From NCBI RefSeq assembly GCF_050947875.1, contig NC_134568.1, positions 199,368,258-199,432,257 of the forward strand: a stretch of 64,000 bases of DNA, in the 5' to 3' direction. Below the pieces are notes generated by a model. That model did not search any database. It had not been told where the DNA came from and saw only the letters and a program-made list of their open reading frames with translations. The position numbers and the translations under genes were made by a program. Of the stretch, positions 62,102 to 64,000 are shown one piece after another; positions within the stretch are counted from its first letter, which is position 1, and each line of letters starts with the position of its first letter. Source of the DNA: Dermacentor variabilis (Eukaryota > Arthropoda > Arachnida > Ixodida > Ixodidae).

Positions 62102-62277
62102 ATGTGTATAAACCGAGACGGCCTGATGGAAAGGTTTTTGAAGACAGTGCGCCATATCCGATTCTGTACGACAAGACGGACCCTAAATATAAGGACGCGG
62201 AGGCGACACCTGCTACCTCATTCTCCTTGACTTTGGAACGCGGCGACGCCGCAACCGAAGAGAGCACACCAACATGA
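62102..62277 (+). pseudogene. MADF-domain N-terminus, frameshifted fragment
   Basis: From ATG 62126 one frame reads MERFLKTVRH. The frame offset by two bases then reads YPILYDKTDPKYKDAE (62155-62202), which fits the start of a MADF domain (helix 1, then the xPxLYDKxxPxYKD signature) found in Adf-1-like DNA-binding proteins. The register change falls at about 62152-62156. After KDAEAT the frame continues with unrelated Ser/Thr-rich sequence to a TGA at 62275-62277, and the conserved Trp of MADF helix 2 is not found. Best explained as a truncated pseudogene, or as a first exon whose continuation is not visible. Confidence 0.5.
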
Positions 62278-62800
62278 TTATGATCAGTGGCTTCGTAATA
62301 CATTACTCACGTTAAGAACGAAGGACGACGTAAGTAAACACAGCGCCGACTTGTCAGCAGACGAAGGAAAAAGCACGCGACATCTCGCACCTACAGAGGG
62401 GAGGCGAGATTTTCATGCTGTCACACGACTGCTGCAGCGGCTCTCCGCCAGTTGGTGTGGTCGCTCTGCCGCAGCTGTGTTTTAACGCCGGCGGGGCGCT
62501 GTGCGCCTTTTACCGCTAGTGTGTATGGGGCTTTATGCGGCGTCGATCGCTCCGAGATAGCGCCAGAGTAGCGTGTGTCGTCTGTTCACCTATGATGTCA
62601 TCGATAAGGCATGTGGCGAGCGCGTCCAAACAAAGCGCTGCATGAGCGGAGGTATGTCTGCGGCGGCTGCTCTGAATCGCACCCACGCGTCACCCGCGCG
62701 CTACCTCTCGTGTTTTCCAGATTAGCGAGGAAGTCCCGCCACACTTCCCTCGTTTGCAACGTGCCGCACGAGACATATATCCACGCCAGCCAATATATCG
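62278..62800. other. CG-rich sequence after the MADF-like fragment
   Basis: Contains a plausible donor GACGAC|GTAAGT at 62328 but no matching upstream exon content. Frames near 62611-62808 are not recognised. Confidence 0.35.
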
Positions 62801-63974
62801 CGAAATGAGAACACGTATACAGCTGCGCTCAAACTTCACACTAATTGGGGAGTATCGTATACGTCGGTGAATCTTTTTTTTTTTTTCCTGCACTCGCTTA
62901 TGTTAATCTAAGATGACGAGAACGCTGATTATAAACATGCTTATACTTTGTCATTAAGCTATATGTCCCCGCACACACTTTGAGATAAAATATGTAGTAC
63001 TTCGGTCGAGGGTTCCTGGTCCTCAGAAAGGCAGAGTGTGGTAGCTGCTGTGCCAGTGAGAAAGAAGCCCAATTCACTAATATACGTATCGTTATAAAGA
63101 ACTTCGGGTTTCAAGCCCCCACTTGCTTCATGACATTTATATAAATTAAACCGTTTGGCACCTCAACAAATCTTAGGTTTTGGTCATGCTGAGTTGTGCG
63201 AAAACTTTTCTTGTTCTATTCTATTCCGCTCGCTGAACTGAATTTTCTTTCACGTTAGATTAGCATCTTGGTTTGATTTATAACTGAAACATTATATATA
63301 TGCGACAACGCTAAAAAAGTGCACACAGGCGATGTAAAGGCAACAAACAACGCAGAACTCATGAAGCTGGAAAAAGAAATAGGAACGTACGCTAGGCAAG
63401 TGAAGTCAGGTTTTGCAGTTTGGTGCTGCGAACTATCGGTTCCTTTTCTCCGATTCCTTCTAAGAAGCCGGGTTATGTAAGGATATTTAATGGAAGTGTC
63501 GGCATCAGAAACAAGAGTTAAGTTTACGAAGAGTAGAGTAAAATTTACGAAATGTAGTACATTTGCAGAACGCTTGAAACAAAAGCAATACTAAGAAGGG
63601 AAGCAATCTGGCCCAATTTACTGAACGCAGATGTTAGGACCCTCTAATTGTCTCGGCCATTGACTATCCGTTACAATTGTCTCGTAAGCTTTCAAACGTT
63701 ATCTAGGGTCCGGGCAGGGTTGCATCCTCGTTCACCTGACAGGCTTCATTTCGCTTGCAGCCGGTGTAAGTTTAAGTCAGCCACTAGATCTGACTTCAGG
63801 CTTCAAGTATTGCCTGCCCTCTCTGGCGTGATAGAGTTAACTTGCTGCCTGCGCTCCGGCCGTTGATAGTCACACGCACATGGCGCCGTGGGCTCAACTC
63901 ACAGCCCAGTCACTGTGTGCCCGCTTTTAAACATTTTAATTTCCTTTGATTTATTAAACAAAAGCAATGAAAAA
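62801..63974. other. unannotated spacer
   Basis: AT-rich to 63650, then more mixed. The frame at 63648-63866 has no recognised motif. Confidence 0.5.
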
Positions 63975-64000
63975 AAAAATGGCTGTGGCTTAGCTAAGGT
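63975..64000. repeat. possible start of a dispersed repeat cut by the window edge
   Basis: ATGGCTGTGGCTTAGCTAAG after a poly(A) run; I recall similar wording as a common tick repeat start. Too short to be sure. Confidence 0.25.

Noticed and set aside
63741..63775. Possible exon after TTCATTTCGCTTGCAG near 63760
   Set aside because: The acceptor is reasonable, but the nearest donor (GTGTAAGT) is 3 bases away and the longer frame to 63866 lacks any motif.

Overview
The window reads as non-coding chromosomal DNA from an arthropod, most likely a hard tick (Ixodidae). The reasons are: no dense ORF structure; very long di-, tri- and tetranucleotide arrays; several tRNA-derived SINEs that look like the Ruka-type elements known from ixodid ticks; decayed non-LTR retrotransposons; and foldback MITEs flanked by TA. 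The species cannot be fixed from sequence alone, and the tick assignment rests partly on recalled repeat consensus sequences. I see no intact host protein-coding gene, no rRNA gene, no convincing functional tRNA, no CRISPR array and no bacterial or viral gene. The window may be intergenic or lie inside large introns.

Layout. 0-6.8 kb: TTTC and TATG microsatellites, one SINE, an orphan LINE tail and three CpG-rich blocks (1.1-1.66, 4.5-5.3 and 5.84-6.24 kb). 6.8-8.7 kb: a (CA)n tract of over 400 bp, a tRNA-like fragment, a TA-flanked foldback MITE and a SINE fragment. 8.8-12.3 kb: GC-rich DNA including a 1.3 kb CpG island with three CCAAT boxes. 14.7-17.4 kb: a decayed LINE that still shows an RNase H domain, with an exact 107-109 bp tandem duplication. 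19.9-30.3 kb: SINEs, a second C-terminal fragment of the same kind of LINE at 24.0-24.4 kb, and microsatellites. 30.3-35.5 kb: low-repeat DNA with one well-formed candidate internal exon (31330-31380) and a CpG island (33.5-34.4 kb). 35.5-47.4 kb: microsatellites, a tRNA-Thr-like SINE, small palindromic MITEs and a 658 bp MITE. 48.6-53.6 kb: two LINEs on the minus strand; the first (48.74-51.31 kb) is broken into several frames, the second (52.09-53.62 kb) keeps about 400 open codons of reverse transcriptase. 57.0-59.1 kb: a nest of inverted repeats with a second copy of the foldback MITE. 59.4-64 kb: a SINE, an (ACTC)n/(ACTT)n array, two CpG-rich blocks and, at about 62.1-62.3 kb, a frameshifted sequence resembling the N-terminus of a MADF domain.

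The coding sequences seen belong mainly to selfish elements. The LINE enzymes could in principle have moved the tRNA-derived SINEs, and the foldback MITEs would need a transposase that is not in this window. The CpG-rich blocks are the most likely places for host regulatory sequence or first exons, but no complete gene could be assembled around any of them. I found no convincing previously undescribed system. The items most worth a second look are the MADF-like cassette, the nested palindromes at 57-59 kb, the hairpin at 48.6 kb and the candidate exon at 31.3 kb.
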